Shown: positions 62,340 to 64,000 of the stretch, piece by piece
Layout: each line of letters starts with the position of its first letter
Position numbering within the stretch: the first letter of the stretch is position 1
NCBI GenBank assembly: GCA_024655865.1
Contig: JANLFM010000009.1
Coordinates: 1-64,000, forward strand
DNA length: 64,000 bases
From: Caldisericota bacterium
GTDB lineage: Bacteria; Caldisericota; JANLFM01
Direction: 5' to 3'
Notes under the pieces: model-generated
What the model was told of the DNA's origin: nothing
Seen by the model: the letters and a program-made list of their open reading frames with translations, nothing else
Databases searched by the model: none
Position numbers and translations under genes: made by a program

Positions 62340-63107
62340 GTGGAGTTAGAAAAGGAGTTTCGCTCGCTCAGGCGTTTTAACCTCGTGATGTTCTTTCTGC
62401 ATTTGATCCAGGGCGTTGCCATGCTCTTTATCAGCCGTGATTTCAGACTTCCTATAACCACAAACTACCTGAGCTATGATGTTGGAGCAAAGAGGCTGAT
62501 CACGGCAACTATGCCCCTGTTTCAGGTTCCTTTTGTCTGGCTGGTAGTCATCTTTCTTTTTCTCTCCGCCCTTGCCCATTTGCTTATCGCCACTGTGTAC
62601 AACAGGCGTTACAACGAGGATTTAACCCGGGGGATGAACAGGATGCGCTGGTTCGAGTACGCTCTTTCCGCTTCCACAATGATGGTGGCCATCGCCATGC
62701 TCGTGGGAATTTACGACCTCGGCAGCCTGATCATGGTCTTTTCCCTGGTGGCGCTGATGAACCTAATGGGCCTGATGATGGAAATCCACAATCAGACCAC
62801 TCAGAGGACGAACTGGACCAGTTTCTACATCGGGTCGTTTGCCGGCCTTATCCCCTGGGTGGTAGTGGCCATTTTCTTCTGGGCAGCTAATTACTACGGT
62901 TTTGGGAAAATCCCTGCCTTTGTTTACGCCATTTACGGCTCGATCTTCGTCTTCTTTAACTGCTTCGCCATAAATATGGTCTTGCAGTACAAAAAAGTGG
63001 GCAAATGGAGGGACTACCTTTTCGGGGAGAAGGTTTATGTGATCTTGAGTTTGGTGGCCAAATCGGCTCTGGCCTGGCAGGTCTTTGCGGGAGCCCTGCG
63101 GCCATAA
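62340..63107 (+). CDS. Heliorhodopsin (GTG start; ORF track TTG start at 62301 probably too early)
   Basis: RWFEYALSASTMMVAIAMLVGIYDL (TM3) and SLVAKSALAWQVFAGALRP (TM7 with Schiff-base Lys); GGAGG 62329-62333, GTG at 62340. Confidence 0.93.
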   Translation: MELEKEFRSLRRFNLVMFFLHLIQGVAMLFISRDFRLPITTNYLSYDVGAKRLITATMPLFQVPFVWLVVIFLFLSALAHLLIATVYNRRYNEDLTRGMNRMRWFEYALSASTMMVAIAMLVGIYDLGSLIMVFSLVALMNLMGLMMEIHNQTTQRTNWTSFYIGSFAGLIPWVVVAIFFWAANYYGFGKIPAFVYAIYGSIFVFFNCFAINMVLQYKKVGKWRDYLFGEKVYVILSLVAKSALAWQVFAGALRP

Positions 63108-63180
63108 AAGGAAGAAGAGAACCGTCTACCTTTTCGTTCTTCAATTCCCCATTTGCCAAGAACCAGCCTGTCCCTCATTT

Positions 63181-63909
63181 TTACTCGAACTTTCTTCGCA
63201 GGAGCCCGAAGGCGGGATAAATGAAGATCAGGGAGAAGCCGACTAGCACCAGGGCGTCTATCAGCACGGAATAAATTGAGCCACCGGTGAAAGAATACCT
63301 CAATCCCTCAACCGTATATGTGAGAGGCATGAGATAAGCGATATACTGTAAGGCTTTAGGCATTGCGGAAACAGGGTAAACAACGCCACAGAGGAAAATC
63401 ATCACGAACCGGGGCAAGTTGAGTAAAGTTTGAGCTTCGAACACCTCCTTCACGGAAACGCAGAGCAAAGCCCCTAATGCGGCGAAAGTAAAAAGAGAGG
63501 GGAGTACGATCAAAATCAGGTAGAGTACCTGAGGATGGGCTCCCAGGATAATAGCTGATCCTGTAGTAACCACCGTTGTCATCAACAGTCCGAAGAGCGC
63601 ACCTCCCAGTATCTTTCCTAAGAGAACGGCGGGCAAGCTAACAGGAGCAAGAAGCAGCCTTTCCAAGGAACCCAACCTGAGCTCGAAATTGATCACCACG
63701 GCTTCAGCGGCCGTGGTGCTGAAGAGAATAGTCATCGCTACCAATCCGGGCAGTAACTCCTCGAAACTCTTTGGATTTCTCAGGTAGAAAGCAAGGATCC
63801 AGACAACAGGAAAGGCAATCCCCCAGCTGATAGCGGGAGGCTTGAGGTAGTAGGTCCTCATGTCCTTTAAAACGATGTAAAAGATGGCCCTGAGATTATC
63901 CCGACGCAT
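63181..63909 (-). CDS. ABC-2 type transporter permease
   Basis: Six-TM ABC-2 pattern; VVINFELRLGSLERLLLAPVSLPAVLLGKILGG. Confidence 0.88.
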   Translation of the reverse strand: MRRDNLRAIFYIVLKDMRTYYLKPPAISWGIAFPVVWILAFYLRNPKSFEELLPGLVAMTILFSTTAAEAVVINFELRLGSLERLLLAPVSLPAVLLGKILGGALFGLLMTTVVTTGSAIILGAHPQVLYLILIVLPSLFTFAALGALLCVSVKEVFEAQTLLNLPRFVMIFLCGVVYPVSAMPKALQYIAYLMPLTYTVEGLRYSFTGGSIYSVLIDALVLVGFSLIFIYPAFGLLRRKFE

Positions 63910-64000
63910 TTGTTCTTTTTTCCTTTTCCACCCTCATCACCGTGGGGCTCAAGCCAGTGATCTTGATGAAGGCGTCCTCGAGGGTGGGCTTAATGCTGTT
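63896..64000 (-). CDS. C-terminus of ABC transporter ATPase, truncated by the window edge
   Basis: Reverse translation ...NSIKPTLEDAFIKITGLSPTVMRVEKEKRTNASG*; overlaps permease start. Confidence 0.8.
   Translation of the reverse strand, partial: NSIKPTLEDAFIKITGLSPTVMRVEKEKRTNASG

Overview
64 kb window of a bacterial chromosome, probably a monoderm anaerobe (lineage not resolved from this window). It is densely packed with protein genes plus one tRNA-Ser(GGA). Main blocks: (1) 18-7209 (-), a housekeeping cluster tmk/c-di-AMP receptor/holB/ricT with two tandem deoxynucleoside kinases and an R3H/AAA ATPase. (2) 7820-12141 (+), a SCIFF-type ribosomal peptide precursor, its radical-SAM/SPASM maturase and a three-gene ABC-2 transporter. 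(3) 12.4-28.7 kb, a visibly more AT-rich accessory metabolic region: NCS1 permease, XRE + ImmA-like pair, M29/NicX-like protein, two hydantoin/Asp-Glu racemase-family proteins, Dpp-type ABC transporter, M20 peptidase, nitroreductase, and a trans-3-hydroxyproline dehydratase/OCD-family pair. (4) 28.8-33.6 kb, a branched-chain amino-acid-type ABC transporter with a LivM-LivG fusion. (5) 33.7-53.6 kb, gatCAB, ligA, an iorAB/ADP-forming acyl-CoA synthetase/hisC operon, and a FAS-II cluster using FabK. (6) 54.6-57.3 kb, a degraded patch with an IS481-like transposase relic, a B12-binding radical SAM gene under a 27-bp palindromic operator, and a truncated oxidoreductase. (7) 58.5-61.7 kb, queG (no ordinary start codon for its full length), mutM and an EndoQ-like nuclease ending in a beta-clamp motif. 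(8) 62340-63107, a heliorhodopsin. The most notable items are the heliorhodopsin in an apparently anaerobic genome, the SCIFF RiPP locus with an adjacent exporter-like ABC system, the EndoQ C-terminal QISLF motif, the CTG-start (or otherwise anomalous) queG, and the 27-bp operator palindrome. All calls come from reading the sequence and motif recognition; no searches were run.
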